Source: Bradyrhizobium sp. CCGUVB1N3 (lineage in GTDB: Bacteria > Pseudomonadota > Alphaproteobacteria > Rhizobiales > Xanthobacteraceae). From it: a DNA stretch of 64,000 nucleotides. The stretch's first letter is position 1, and every line of letters starts with the position of its first letter. The stretch spans positions 806,001 to 870,000 of the forward strand of contig NZ_JANADR010000001.1 in the NCBI RefSeq assembly GCF_024199925.1, in the 5' to 3' direction. The notes under the pieces are model-generated. The model was not told the DNA's origin and made no database searches. It saw only the letters and a list, made by a program, of their open reading frames with translations. This document shows, piece by piece, positions 1 through 9,546 of this stretch. Position numbers and translations under genes: made by a program.

Positions 1-267
1 CTCGCGCTCGACCCCGAGATGATGCTGCTGGACGAGCCGATGGCCGGTATGGGCCACGAGGACATCGACAAGATCGCGGCGCTGATCAAACGCATCTCCG
101 CGAAATATACCATCCTGATGGTCGAGCATAATTTGAGCGTCGTGGCCAATCTTTCCGACATCATTACCGTGTTGACGCGCGGGCAGGTGCTGGCGCAAGG
201 CCATTATAGCGAGCTCACCAAGGACGAGCGCGTCAAGGAAGCCTATCTGGGAGCCGGTCATGCCTGA
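1..267 (+). CDS. Branched-chain amino acid-type ABC transporter ATPase (LivG-like), 3' part
   Basis: This is the C-terminal 88 residues of an ABC ATPase; the reading frame is open to the window edge, so the 5' part lies upstream. A Walker B motif (MLLDEP) with the LivG-type extension MAGMGHED, and the H-loop in MVEHN, are present, followed by the usual short tail. It would energise uptake through the LivH/LivM channel encoded just downstream. Its stop codon overlaps the next ATPase by 8 bp, as expected for a translationally coupled livG-livF pair. The substrate cannot be read from sequence; branched-chain amino acids, amides or urea are all possible for this family. Confidence 0.9.
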   Translation, partial: LALDPEMMLLDEPMAGMGHEDIDKIAALIKRISAKYTILMVEHNLSVVANLSDIITVLTRGQVLAQGHYSELTKDERVKEAYLGAGHA

Positions 268-1009
268 CACTGCGATCGCCGAGGCAACGGCGAAGGCTGC
301 AACGACCGGTGGCAACATCCTCCAGGTGCGCAACCTCGAAGCCTGGTACGGCGAGTCCCACATCCTGCACGGGATCAATTTCGACGTGAATGCGGGCGAG
401 GTCGTCACGTTGCTGGGGCGCAACGGCGCCGGCAAGACGACCACCCTGAAGTCGATCATGGGCGTCATCGGCAAGCGCACCGGCTCGGTGCGGTTCAACA
501 ACCAGGACATCATCCGCGCGACCTCCGACAGGATCGCGCGCATGGGGGTCGCGTTCTGCCCCGAGGAGCGCGGCATCTTCGCGAGCCTCGACGTGCGCGA
601 GAACCTGATGCTGCCGCCGATCGTGCGGGCCGGGGGCCTGTCGCTCGACCAGATCTTCGAGCTGTTTCCGAACCTGAAGGAACGTCTGAGCAGCCAGGGG
701 ACAAAACTCTCCGGTGGCGAGCAGCAGATGCTGGCGATCGCGCGCATCCTGCGTACCGGCGCGAGCTTCCTGATGCTGGACGAGCCGACGGAAGGTCTTG
801 CGCCGGTCATCATCCAGCAGATCGGCCATACCATCGCGCGGCTGAAGAAGGAGGGTTTTACCATCCTGCTGGTCGAGCAGAACTTCCGCTTCGCTTCCAC
901 CGTCGCCGACCGCTATTATGTCGTCGAGCACGGCAAGATCATTGACGGATTCTCCAATGCGGAGCTTGCCGCCAATATGGACAAGCTCCACGCCTATCTC
1001 GGCGTCTAG
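260..1009 (+). CDS. Branched-chain amino acid-type ABC transporter ATPase (LivF-like)
   Basis: 249 residues, a complete HAAT-family ATPase. Walker A GRNGAGKTT lies at residues 53-61, the signature LSGGEQQ at 150-156 and Walker B LMLDEP at 171-176. The H-loop position carries Gln (LVEQN, about 205-209), which is usual in LivF rather than LivG. A poorly conserved N-terminal stretch of about 20 residues precedes the first beta strand. The start is the ATG that overlaps the end of the upstream ATPase gene. It should form a heterodimer with the LivG-like subunit on the cytoplasmic face of the LivHM permease. Confidence 0.93.
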   Translation: MPDTAIAEATAKAATTGGNILQVRNLEAWYGESHILHGINFDVNAGEVVTLLGRNGAGKTTTLKSIMGVIGKRTGSVRFNNQDIIRATSDRIARMGVAFCPEERGIFASLDVRENLMLPPIVRAGGLSLDQIFELFPNLKERLSSQGTKLSGGEQQMLAIARILRTGASFLMLDEPTEGLAPVIIQQIGHTIARLKKEGFTILLVEQNFRFASTVADRYYVVEHGKIIDGFSNAELAANMDKLHAYLGV

Positions 1010-1045
1010 AACTGCCAACGAGAAACTTCAAAAAAGGAAAGTTGC

Positions 1046-2269
1046 ATGAAGACCAGGTCGATTGCGTCATTTCTGCTCGGCACCGCGCTGTCGCTCACCG
1101 CGGTGGGCGCGGCTTGCGCACAGGACAAGACCGTCAAGATTGGCGCGCTGTCCGATCAGTCCGGCCTCTACGCCGATCTCGGTGGCCCCGGCTCGACGCT
1201 GGCGGCGCAGATGGCGGTTGAAGATTCCGGCCTCGCTGCCAAGGGCTGGAAGATCGACATCATCTCCGGCGATCACCAGAACAAGCCCGACATCGGCACC
1301 GCGATCGCGCGGCAATGGTTCGACGTCGACAAGGTCGACGTCATCGTCGACGTGCCGAATTCCGGCGTGGCGCTTGCCGTCAACAACGTCATCAAGGAGA
1401 AGAACGGCGTCTACATCAATTCGGGCGCTGCGACCTCCGATCTCACCAACGCGCAGTGCTCGCCCAACACCGTGCACTGGACCTACGACACCTACATGCT
1501 CGCCCACACCACGGGCCAAGCGCTGGTGAAGGCGGGCGGCGACACCTGGTTCTTCCTGACTGCCGACTACGCCTTCGGCGCGGCGCTCGAGCGCGACACC
1601 ACGGCGGTTGTGCTGGCCAATGGCGGCAAGGTCGTCGGCGGCGTCAAGCATCCGCTCAACACGCCGGACTTCTCCTCCTTCCTGCTCCAGGCGCAGTCGT
1701 CCAAGGCCAAGATCATCGGCCTTGCCAATGCCGGTGGCGACACCACCAATACGATCAAGCAGGCGGCCGAGTTCGGTATCACCAAGGGTGGCCAGAAGCT
1801 CGCGGCGCTGCTTCTGTTCCTCACCGACGTCAAGGCGATCGGGCTCGAGACAGCGCAGGGCCTCAACTTCACCGAGACCTTCTACTGGGACATGAACGAC
1901 CAGACCCGCGCGTTCTCAAAACGCTTTTCCGGGAAAATGAAGAATGGCGCGCCGCCGACCATGGTGCAGGCGGGCGTCTATGCGGGCCTGCGTCACTACT
2001 TCAAGGCGCTGGAAGCGCTCGGCGGTAATCCGCATGATGGCGTCAAGGTCGTCGAGAAGATGAAGTCGATGCCGACCGAGGACGATCTGTTCGGCAAGGG
2101 CGAGATCCAGCCGAACGGCCGCACCATCCACAACGCCTATCTGTTCGAGGTGAAGAAGCCCTCCGAATCCAAGGCGCCGTGGGACTTCTACAAGCTGGTC
2201 GGCACGGTGTCGGGCGATCAGGCCTTCACGCCGCTGTCCGAGAGCAAGTGCGCGCTACTGAAGAAGTAA
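1046..2269 (+). CDS. Periplasmic ligand-binding protein of Liv-type ABC transporter
   Basis: 407 residues with a Sec signal peptide: Lys/Arg near the N terminus, a hydrophobic core, and probable cleavage after AACA just before QDKTVKIG. The mature part is a type I periplasmic-binding fold of the LivK/Peripla_BP_6 group. It captures the ligand and delivers it to LivH/LivM. A purine-rich Shine-Dalgarno stretch (aaaggaaag) precedes the ATG. It lies inside the operon between the ATPases and permeases. A clear paralog lies at 14072-15298; shared blocks include GDHQNKPDIG and AGGDTWFFLTADYAFG. The ligand is not predictable from sequence. Confidence 0.92.
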   Translation: MKTRSIASFLLGTALSLTAVGAACAQDKTVKIGALSDQSGLYADLGGPGSTLAAQMAVEDSGLAAKGWKIDIISGDHQNKPDIGTAIARQWFDVDKVDVIVDVPNSGVALAVNNVIKEKNGVYINSGAATSDLTNAQCSPNTVHWTYDTYMLAHTTGQALVKAGGDTWFFLTADYAFGAALERDTTAVVLANGGKVVGGVKHPLNTPDFSSFLLQAQSSKAKIIGLANAGGDTTNTIKQAAEFGITKGGQKLAALLLFLTDVKAIGLETAQGLNFTETFYWDMNDQTRAFSKRFSGKMKNGAPPTMVQAGVYAGLRHYFKALEALGGNPHDGVKVVEKMKSMPTEDDLFGKGEIQPNGRTIHNAYLFEVKKPSESKAPWDFYKLVGTVSGDQAFTPLSESKCALLKK

Positions 2270-2280
2270 GAAGCAACAAC

Positions 2281-2306
2281 GGTTCGCCGGCCAACACCGG
2301 CGAACC
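2281..2306 (+). promoter_or_regulatory. Intra-operon stem-loop between binding protein and LivH genes
   Basis: A perfect 10-bp inverted repeat (GGTTCGCCGG / CCGGCGAACC) with a 6-nt loop sits 12 bp after the binding-protein stop codon. No T-run follows, so it is more likely a 3' stabiliser or partial transcription brake than a full terminator. Binding-protein mRNAs of ABC operons are often protected this way so that this protein exceeds the permease in amount. That role is inferred. Confidence 0.6.
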
Positions 2307-2342
2307 ACATGAGGAACGCTGAAGGGACTGGGTGCGGGATCG

Positions 2343-3212
2343 ATGCAGGCTCTCTATGCACAGCTACTGGTGGGACTGATCAACGGCTCGTTCTACGCGC
2401 TGCTCAGTCTCGGGCTTGCCGTGATCTTCGGCATGCTGAACATCATCAATTTCGCCCATGGCGCGCTCTACATGATGGGCGCGTTCGTCGCGTATTTCCT
2501 GCTCAACAACGACTACCTCAGCATCGGCTACTGGCCAGCGTTGATCATCGCGCCGATCGTGGTCGGCATCTTCGGCATGATCCTGGAGCGGACCATGCTG
2601 CAATGGCTGACCGGGCTCGATCATCTCTATGGCCTGCTGTTGACGTTCGGTATGGCCCTGATCATCCAGGGCGTGTTCCAGAACTATTTCGGCTCGTCCG
2701 GTCTGCCCTATGCCATTCCCGACCAGCTCAAGGGCGGCATGAATCTCGGCTTCATGTTCCTGCCCGTCTACCGCGGCTGGGTGGTCGTCTTCTCGCTGGT
2801 GGTGTGCCTTGCGACCTGGTTCCTGATCGAGAAGACCCAGCTCGGCGCCTATTTGCGCGCCGCGACCGAAAACCCGACGCTGGTGCGCGCCTTCGGCATC
2901 AACGTGCCGCGCATGATCACGCTGACATACGGCCTCGGCGTCGGCCTTGCCGCGCTGGCCGGCGTGCTCTCCGCGCCGATCAACCAGGTGCGGCCTCTGA
3001 TGGGTGCCGACCTCATCATCGTGGTGTTCGCGGTGGTGGTGATCGGCGGCATGGGATCAATCATGGGCTCGATCATCACCGGCTTCGCGCTCGGCGTGAT
3101 CGAAGGCCTGACCAAGTATTTTTACCCTGAGGCCTCCAACACCGTCGTGTTCGTGCTGATGGTGCTGGTGCTGCTCGTGAAGCCGACGGGACTGACGGGA
3201 AGGGCGGCCTGA
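2343..3212 (+). CDS. Branched-chain amino acid-type ABC permease (LivH-like)
   Basis: 289-residue polytopic inner-membrane protein of the LivH family. The N terminus MQALYAQLLVGLINGSFYALLSLGLAVIF is diagnostic in type, followed by a further conserved stretch (FAHGALYMMGAF). The cytoplasmic coupling region contains LRAATENPTLVRAFGI. Near the C terminus the glycine-rich VIGGMGSIMGSIITGFALG matches the family. It pairs with the LivM-like protein, whose gene starts 1 bp after this one stops. The start was chosen for the canonical LivH N terminus. Confidence 0.93.
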   Translation: MQALYAQLLVGLINGSFYALLSLGLAVIFGMLNIINFAHGALYMMGAFVAYFLLNNDYLSIGYWPALIIAPIVVGIFGMILERTMLQWLTGLDHLYGLLLTFGMALIIQGVFQNYFGSSGLPYAIPDQLKGGMNLGFMFLPVYRGWVVVFSLVVCLATWFLIEKTQLGAYLRAATENPTLVRAFGINVPRMITLTYGLGVGLAALAGVLSAPINQVRPLMGADLIIVVFAVVVIGGMGSIMGSIITGFALGVIEGLTKYFYPEASNTVVFVLMVLVLLVKPTGLTGRAA

Positions 3213-3213
3213 T

Positions 3214-4182
3214 ATGACAGCCTTGACAGAACAAACCCTTCCCGTGACATCGCGCGCGATGCGCGACGAGATGATCGTGTTCGTGTTCATGGCGCTGGCC
3301 CTGGCCGCCGTGCCGTTCACCGGAATCTACCCGTTCTTCGTGATGCAGGCGCTGTGCTTCGCGCTGCTCGCCTGCGCCTTCAACCTGCTGATCGGCTATG
3401 GCGGTCTCTTGTCGTTCGGCCACGCGATGTTCCTCGGCACCGCCGGCTATTGCAGCGCGCATGCGCTGAAGGTGTGGGCGCTGCCGCCGGAGCTCGGTAT
3501 TCTCGCCGGCGTTGCAGCGGCCTTCGTACTCTCGATCGTGACCGGTTACATCTCGATCCGCCGCCAGGGCATCTACTTCTCGATGATCACGCTGGCGCTG
3601 TCGCAGCTCCTCTATTTCATCTACTTGCAGGCACCGTTTACGCATGGCGAAGACGGCATTCAGGGCATTCCGCAGGGCCATCTGTTCGGGATCTTCGATC
3701 TCTCCAAGCCGACGGTGCTCTACTACGTCGTGCTGGTCGGCTTCCTCGCCGGCTTCCTGCTGATCTACCGCATCATCAACTCGCCGTTCGGCGAGGTCTT
3801 GAAGTCGATCCGCGAGAACGAGCAGCGTGCGATCTCGCTCGGCTACCGCACCGATCAGTACAAGCTTTTGGCCTTCATCCTCTCGGGCACGCTGGCGGGC
3901 TTTGCGGGCTCGCTGAAGGTGTTCGTGGCGCAGAACGCCTCGCTCACGGACGTGCACTGGTCGATGTCGGGTGAGGTCGTGCTGATGACGCTGGTTGGTG
4001 GTCTCGGCACCATTTTCGGGCCCGTGGTCGGCGCCTTCGTGATCATCGCCATGCAGCAGTACCTGGCGAGCTACGGCCAGTGGGTGACGGTGATTCAGGG
4101 CGCGATCTTCGTGATCTGCGTGCTCACCTTCCGCCGCGGCGTCGTCGGCGAAATCGCGCATTACTTCCGGAGATCTCTGTAA
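3214..4182 (+). CDS. Branched-chain amino acid-type ABC permease (LivM-like)
   Basis: 322 residues, the second membrane subunit. It shows the LivM motif LIGYGGLLSFGHAMFLG at about residues 65-82 and the ATPase-coupling segment SPFGEVLKSIRENEQRAISLGY at about 190-211. The C-terminal half contains LVGGLGTIFGPVVGAF. About eight to ten hydrophobic segments are visible. It is the last gene of this operon; a hairpin about 50 bp downstream may end the transcript. Confidence 0.93.
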   Translation: MTALTEQTLPVTSRAMRDEMIVFVFMALALAAVPFTGIYPFFVMQALCFALLACAFNLLIGYGGLLSFGHAMFLGTAGYCSAHALKVWALPPELGILAGVAAAFVLSIVTGYISIRRQGIYFSMITLALSQLLYFIYLQAPFTHGEDGIQGIPQGHLFGIFDLSKPTVLYYVVLVGFLAGFLLIYRIINSPFGEVLKSIRENEQRAISLGYRTDQYKLLAFILSGTLAGFAGSLKVFVAQNASLTDVHWSMSGEVVLMTLVGGLGTIFGPVVGAFVIIAMQQYLASYGQWVTVIQGAIFVICVLTFRRGVVGEIAHYFRRSL

Positions 4183-4235
4183 GCCGTTGATTTGAGGTTT
4201 ATTTCCGGGGCCATTGAAAGTGGTGGATGAACTGC

Positions 4236-4271
4236 TTCGGGCGGCGTGACGTGGCACGCGCGCGGCCCGAA
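4236..4271 (+). terminator. Possible terminator hairpin after livM-like gene
   Basis: TTCGGGC pairs with GCCCGAA, enclosing an inner GCGTG/CACGC stem. Only a short A/T stretch follows, so this is a weak candidate for intrinsic termination between the ABC operon and the DUF47-pit pair. Confidence 0.35.
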
Positions 4272-4279
4272 AATGGTCT

Positions 4280-4297
4280 ATGACAGTTGGGTGACAG
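4280..4297 (-). promoter_or_regulatory. PHO-box-like direct repeat upstream of DUF47-pit
   Basis: Read on the minus strand the site is CTGTCAC-CCAA-CTGTCAT: two 7-mers close to CTGTCAT with an 11-bp period, the layout of PhoB-binding PHO boxes. It ends 40 bp before the preferred ATG of the DUF47 gene. In Sinorhizobium meliloti the homologous orfA-pit operon is known to be repressed by PhoB under phosphate limitation. The same logic here is inferred. Confidence 0.6.
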
Positions 4298-4337
4298 TCC
4301 CTCCGGACCGGCCAATCTCAACCCGGCAGTTATTCCC

Positions 4338-4982
4338 ATGATGCGTTGGTTTCGTGCCTTTCTCCCCAAGGAGGAACGGTTCTTCGATCTGTTCGACCGC
4401 CACGCCCAGACCGTGATCCAGGGCTCGATCGCGCTCCAGGGCATGCTGAACGGCGGCGAGGAGACGCCGGTCTATTGCCAGCGCGTCAACCAGTTCGAGA
4501 ACGATGCCGACAACATCACGCGCGAGGTGCTGACCGCGGTGCGCCGCACGTTCATCACGCCGTTCGACCGCGGCGATATCAAGAACCTGATCACCTCGAT
4601 GGATGATGCCATTGACCAGATGCAGCAGACCGCCAAGGCGGTGATGCTGTTCGAGGTCCGCGCCTTCGAGCCGCCGATGCGCGAGATCGGCGGGCTTCTG
4701 ATCGAATGCGCCAACCTGGTGGGTCGTGCGCTGCCGCTGATGCAGGAGATCGGCAAGAACGTCGCCATGCTGACCGCGATCACGGAAGAGCTGACCAAGC
4801 TGGAGGGCCGGGTCGACGATCTCCATGACATCGGGCTGAAGGAGCTGTTCCTGAAGCACCGCGAGGGCAGCGCGATGGATTTCATCGTGGGCGTCGAGAT
4901 CTACGACCATCTCGAGAAAGTCGCGGACCGCTTCGACGACGTCGCGAACGAGATCAACAGCATCGTCATCGAACAGGTCTAG
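4338..4982 (+). CDS. DUF47 family protein (PhoU-like partner of PiT transporter)
   Basis: 214 residues, mostly helical, beginning MMRWFRAFLPKEERFFDLF, the typical DUF47 N terminus. The family resembles PhoU and is nearly always encoded next to a PiT phosphate permease, where it is thought to tune transport. An upstream in-frame TTG at 4287 would add 17 residues but lies inside the PHO-box-like repeat, so the ATG at 4338 (or 4341) is preferred. The PiT gene begins 15 bp after this stop. This corresponds to orfA of the rhizobial orfA-pit operon. Confidence 0.9.
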   Translation: MMRWFRAFLPKEERFFDLFDRHAQTVIQGSIALQGMLNGGEETPVYCQRVNQFENDADNITREVLTAVRRTFITPFDRGDIKNLITSMDDAIDQMQQTAKAVMLFEVRAFEPPMREIGGLLIECANLVGRALPLMQEIGKNVAMLTAITEELTKLEGRVDDLHDIGLKELFLKHREGSAMDFIVGVEIYDHLEKVADRFDDVANEINSIVIEQV

Positions 4983-4997
4983 GGCAGGGGCTGCGCC

Positions 4998-6002
4998 GTG
5001 GATGCCGTGTTAGGTCTTCCCGTCCTGGTCGGACTGATTGCGGTCGCGCTGCTGTTCGACTTCCTGAACGGCCTGCACGACGCCGCCAATTCGATCGCCA
5101 CCATCGTCTCGACCCGCGTGCTGCGGCCGCAATTCGCGGTGTTCTGGGCCGCATTCTTCAACTTCATCGCCTTCCTGGTATTTGGTCTGCACGTCGCCCA
5201 GACCATCGGCACCGGCATCATCGATCCCGCGGTCGTCGATGCGCAGGTGATTTTCGCGGCCCTCGTCGGCGCGATCGTCTGGAACATCGTCACCTGGGCG
5301 CTCGGCATTCCCTCCTCATCGTCGCACGCGTTGATCGGCGGGCTCGTCGGCGGCGGCATGGCTAAGGCGGGGCTCTCGGCGGCGGTCTGGGGCGGGCTGT
5401 CGAAGACCGTGCTGGCGATCGTGCTCTCGCCGCTGGTCGGCTTCCTGCTCGCGATGATGCTGGTTGCAATCGTCTCCTGGGCATCGGTGCGCTCGACGCC
5501 CTTTGCCGTCGATCGCGCCTTCCGCATCCTGCAATTCGCGTCAGCCTCGCTCTATTCGCTCGGCCATGGCGGCAACGACGCACAGAAGACCATGGGCATC
5601 ATCGCCGTGCTGCTCTTTTCGCAGGGGCAACTCGGCGGGGAATTTTACGTACCGTTCTGGGTGGTGCTGTCGTGCCAGGCGGCGATGGCGATGGGCACCT
5701 TGATGGGCGGCTGGCGGATCGTCCGCACCATGGGCCTGCGCATCACCAAGCTGACGCCGATGCAGGGGTTTTGTGCCGAGACCGGCGGTGCCGCGACCCT
5801 GTTCATGGCGACCTTCCTCGGCGTTCCCGTCTCGACCACCCACACTATCACCGGCGCGATCGTCGGTGTCGGCGCCGCTCGCCGCGTTTCGGCGGTGCGC
5901 TGGAACGTGGCGAGCTCGATCGTCTACGCCTGGGTGATCACGATACCGGCGTCCGCGATCGTCGCGGCGCTCTCCTGGTGGGCGGTGCAATTTTTCAGGT
6001 AA
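4998..6002 (+). CDS. pit: PiT family inorganic phosphate transporter
   Basis: 334 residues, GTG start. Both halves of the internal PiT duplication carry the family signature: [17 protein letters not shown] at about 24-40 and [13 protein letters not shown] at about 188-200. Around ten membrane segments are present. It is a low-affinity proton- or cation-coupled phosphate importer in the inner membrane. It is cotranscribed with the DUF47 gene upstream and its 3' end overlaps the convergent sugE gene by 8 bp. The length fits the shorter bacterial PiT group. Confidence 0.93.
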   Translation: MDAVLGLPVLVGLIAVALLFDFLNGLHDAANSIATIVSTRVLRPQFAVFWAAFFNFIAFLVFGLHVAQTIGTGIIDPAVVDAQVIFAALVGAIVWNIVTWALGIPSSSSHALIGGLVGGGMAKAGLSAAVWGGLSKTVLAIVLSPLVGFLLAMMLVAIVSWASVRSTPFAVDRAFRILQFASASLYSLGHGGNDAQKTMGIIAVLLFSQGQLGGEFYVPFWVVLSCQAAMAMGTLMGGWRIVRTMGLRITKLTPMQGFCAETGGAATLFMATFLGVPVSTTHTITGAIVGVGAARRVSAVRWNVASSIVYAWVITIPASAIVAALSWWAVQFFR

Positions 6003-6309
6003 CGAGCTTCAGCCCGACGATACCGCCGATGATCAGCCCGATGCTGGCGAGGCGCAGTGCCGTGGCCGGCTCGCCGAACAGGATGATCCCCAGGGCTGCG
6101 GTGCCGACCGCGCCGATCCCGGTCCAGACCGCATAAGCGGTTCCAATCGGCAGCCACTTCAACGCCAATCCGAGCAGGATGACGCTGCCGGCCATGGCGG
6201 CGAGCGTGAGCACGGATGGAACGAGCCGCGAGAAACCCTCAGTGTATTTGAGGCCGATCGCCCAGCCGACCTCCAAAAGACCGGCGACGAACAGGATAGT
6301 CCAAGCCAT
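5995..6309 (-). CDS. sugE: Small multidrug resistance family guanidinium exporter SugE/Gdx
   Basis: 104 residues with four transmembrane helices. The essential membrane-embedded acidic residue is Glu13 in [16 protein letters not shown]; the Trp-Ala and Lys residues following it are those of the Gdx/SugE subgroup rather than EmrE. Gdx dimers export guanidinium against protons. The ATG at 6309 has a good Shine-Dalgarno (GGAGG, plus-strand 6316-6320). An upstream extension in the same frame would run through the riboswitch and is rejected. The two-hairpin guanidine-II riboswitch immediately upstream supports guanidinium as the physiological substrate. Confidence 0.93.
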   Translation of the reverse strand: MAWTILFVAGLLEVGWAIGLKYTEGFSRLVPSVLTLAAMAGSVILLGLALKWLPIGTAYAVWTGIGAVGTAALGIILFGEPATALRLASIGLIIGGIVGLKLVT

Positions 6310-6327
6310 GACGCCCCTCCGTTCAAG

Positions 6328-6378
6328 GCAGGGCCGTCCCCGCGACTGATCTGCGAATTGAAGGAAGGTCGTCCTTCC
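6328..6378 (-). promoter_or_regulatory. Guanidine-II (mini-ykkC) riboswitch controlling sugE
   Basis: On the minus strand two hairpins follow each other. The first, GGAAGG-ACGA-CCTTCC (6378-6363), has a perfect 6-bp stem. After a 19-nt linker comes GCGGGG-ACGG-CCCTGC (6343-6328), a 6-bp stem with one G-U pair. Tandem hairpins with ACGR tetraloops are the definition of the mini-ykkC/guanidine-II class, in which the two loops kiss when guanidinium binds. The second hairpin ends 7 nt before the GGAGG Shine-Dalgarno of sugE, pointing to translational control. Both the motif and the downstream gene fit the known class. Confidence 0.9.
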
Positions 6379-6465
6379 CAGCATGGATATGGGGCTGGCC
6401 GAGGCGCCCCGCAATCACCAAATGACCCTTGATTAGGCCCGTTTTCCCTGCCAAACGCTCCCGCC

Positions 6466-8085
<1,620 letters not shown>

Positions 8086-8234
8086 GGCCGAGCCCTCTCT
8101 CTGCCGGAGCTTCAGCGAAGGCGGCAGGTCGCGCAACGACCACGAACTGAACGCGCGCATGTGAACGCCGGTGGGCTTGACGCGTCGACGGCTGGTGCCA
8201 CGTTTGAAGCCTGTGGCATTGCGGTCTTGCGGTC

Positions 8235-8807
8235 ATGTGGCGCTGCATCCTGATTCTACTCTTGGTGACGGTAACATCGGTCTCTGCCGATGCTCGGTAC
8301 CGACACTTCCATTCGACTCCGTACTTCTACGAGCCTTTTTCGTACGAGCCTTGCGGCGGACCATTTCAGGGCCCCTGCATCACCGAGATACCCTTTCCAT
8401 TTGGCGAGACGCTCCAGGTCACGGTCGAGACCGTTCCATCGCAAGCCGACAGCGCGAAGTACCAGAAGCCGGATCATGACCTCGACACGATCAGCGACCT
8501 GTTCGCCCAGTTGCGATCATGCTGGTCGCCCCCCACAGCCGATAGTGCGCGGGAGGGCATGCAGATGTCGGTGCGTTTCAGTCTCAACAGGTCGGGCAGC
8601 CTGATCGGCCCGCCGCGCCTGACCTTTGCGACGGCAGGCGCGTCGACGGACACGCGAACCACCTACCTCGATGCCATCAACGCGTCGCTGAATGCCTGCC
8701 TGCCGCTGAAGCTCACCGACGGTTTTGCCGGGGCGCTGGCCGGACGGCCGATCGCGATCCGCTATGTCGACAATCGCGAGCTGAAGAAGCCGGGGGCGCA
8801 GCAGTGA
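8235..8807 (+). CDS. Secreted hypothetical protein, TonB/TolA C-terminal-like
   Basis: 190 residues with a short signal peptide (MWRCILILLLVTVTSVSADA). The mature N terminus is aromatic and proline-rich with CGGPFQGPC. The C-terminal half contains QLRSCWSPP, MSVRFSLNRSGSLIGPPRLTF and a final two-Cys region (LNACLPLKL). The pattern of a short helix, CW.PP and a strand with a designed 'gene-dose' ending recalls the TolA/TonB C-terminal fold, but lacks other TonB features. The function is unknown. It stands alone between prfC and the NnrU-like gene. Confidence 0.7.
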   Translation: MWRCILILLLVTVTSVSADARYRHFHSTPYFYEPFSYEPCGGPFQGPCITEIPFPFGETLQVTVETVPSQADSAKYQKPDHDLDTISDLFAQLRSCWSPPTADSAREGMQMSVRFSLNRSGSLIGPPRLTFATAGASTDTRTTYLDAINASLNACLPLKLTDGFAGALAGRPIAIRYVDNRELKKPGAQQ

Positions 8808-8883
8808 CCCGCGAATGACGCATTGCGGGCGGCAGGCTTGAAGTGATACCCGGTAGACGGGGGCTCGTTAAGGGGAGGATGCC

Positions 8884-9468
8884 GTGGGCTTGTTGGTGAT
8901 GATCCTGGGGCTCGCGTTGTTTTTTGCGGCCCACACGTTCACGACGAAACGCGAGGCGCGCGCGCAGGCGATCGCGCGGCTGGGCGAGGGCACCTACAAG
9001 ATCCTCTACGCAGTGGTCTCGCTGGCCGGCCTTGCGCTGATCGTCTGGGGCTTTGCGCAGTACCGTGCGACCGGCTGGATCGACGTCTGGTATCCGCCGA
9101 AGGCGATGAAGCACATCACCGTCGCGCTGATGCTGCCGGCGGTGATCCTGGTGGTGGCGTCCTACATCCGCGGGCGCATCTATGCGACGCTGAAGCACCC
9201 GATGCTGGCCGGCATCAAGTTGTGGGCGGCGGCGCATCTTTTGGCCAATGGCGATCTCGGCTCCATCATCCTGTTCGGCTCGTTCCTGGGCTGGGCGGTG
9301 TATGACCGGATCTCGTTGAAGCATCGCAAGGATGCCGGCGGCCCGCCGATTCCGGTTGGCGGCGCTACCAACGACCTGATCGCCGTCGCGGTCGGTGTCG
9401 TCGCCTATCTGGCGCTCGCCTTTGCCTTCCATCCCGTCGTGATCGGCGTTCCCGTGATGGGAGCTTGA
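8884..9468 (+). CDS. NnrU family integral membrane protein
   Basis: 194 residues, GTG start behind a purine-rich ribosome site (aaggggagg). About five to six transmembrane helices. The N terminus (LGLALFFAAHTFTTKREAR) and the loop KHPMLAGIKLWAAAHLLANGDLGSIILFG with paired His residues are the NnrU/isoprenoid-desaturase-like family hallmarks. NnrU was named from nitric-oxide-reductase loci in Rhodobacter, but there are no denitrification genes here, so that link cannot be assumed. Confidence 0.88.
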   Translation: MGLLVMILGLALFFAAHTFTTKREARAQAIARLGEGTYKILYAVVSLAGLALIVWGFAQYRATGWIDVWYPPKAMKHITVALMLPAVILVVASYIRGRIYATLKHPMLAGIKLWAAAHLLANGDLGSIILFGSFLGWAVYDRISLKHRKDAGGPPIPVGGATNDLIAVAVGVVAYLALAFAFHPVVIGVPVMGA

Positions 9469-9546
9469 GGTTAGCCGATCAGCGCAAGACGAGACCGGCT
9501 GTCCGTGCGGGGAAGGCGACAAGAACAACAAGCCGGGAGCACCCCG

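Noticed and set aside
3076..4257. 393-codon antisense frame over livM-like gene
   Set aside because: His/Arg/Glu low-complexity product complementary to membrane-protein codons; not a gene.
4287..4337. TTG start adding 17 residues to the DUF47 protein
   Set aside because: Overlaps the PHO-box-like repeat and the added residues are outside the family N terminus.
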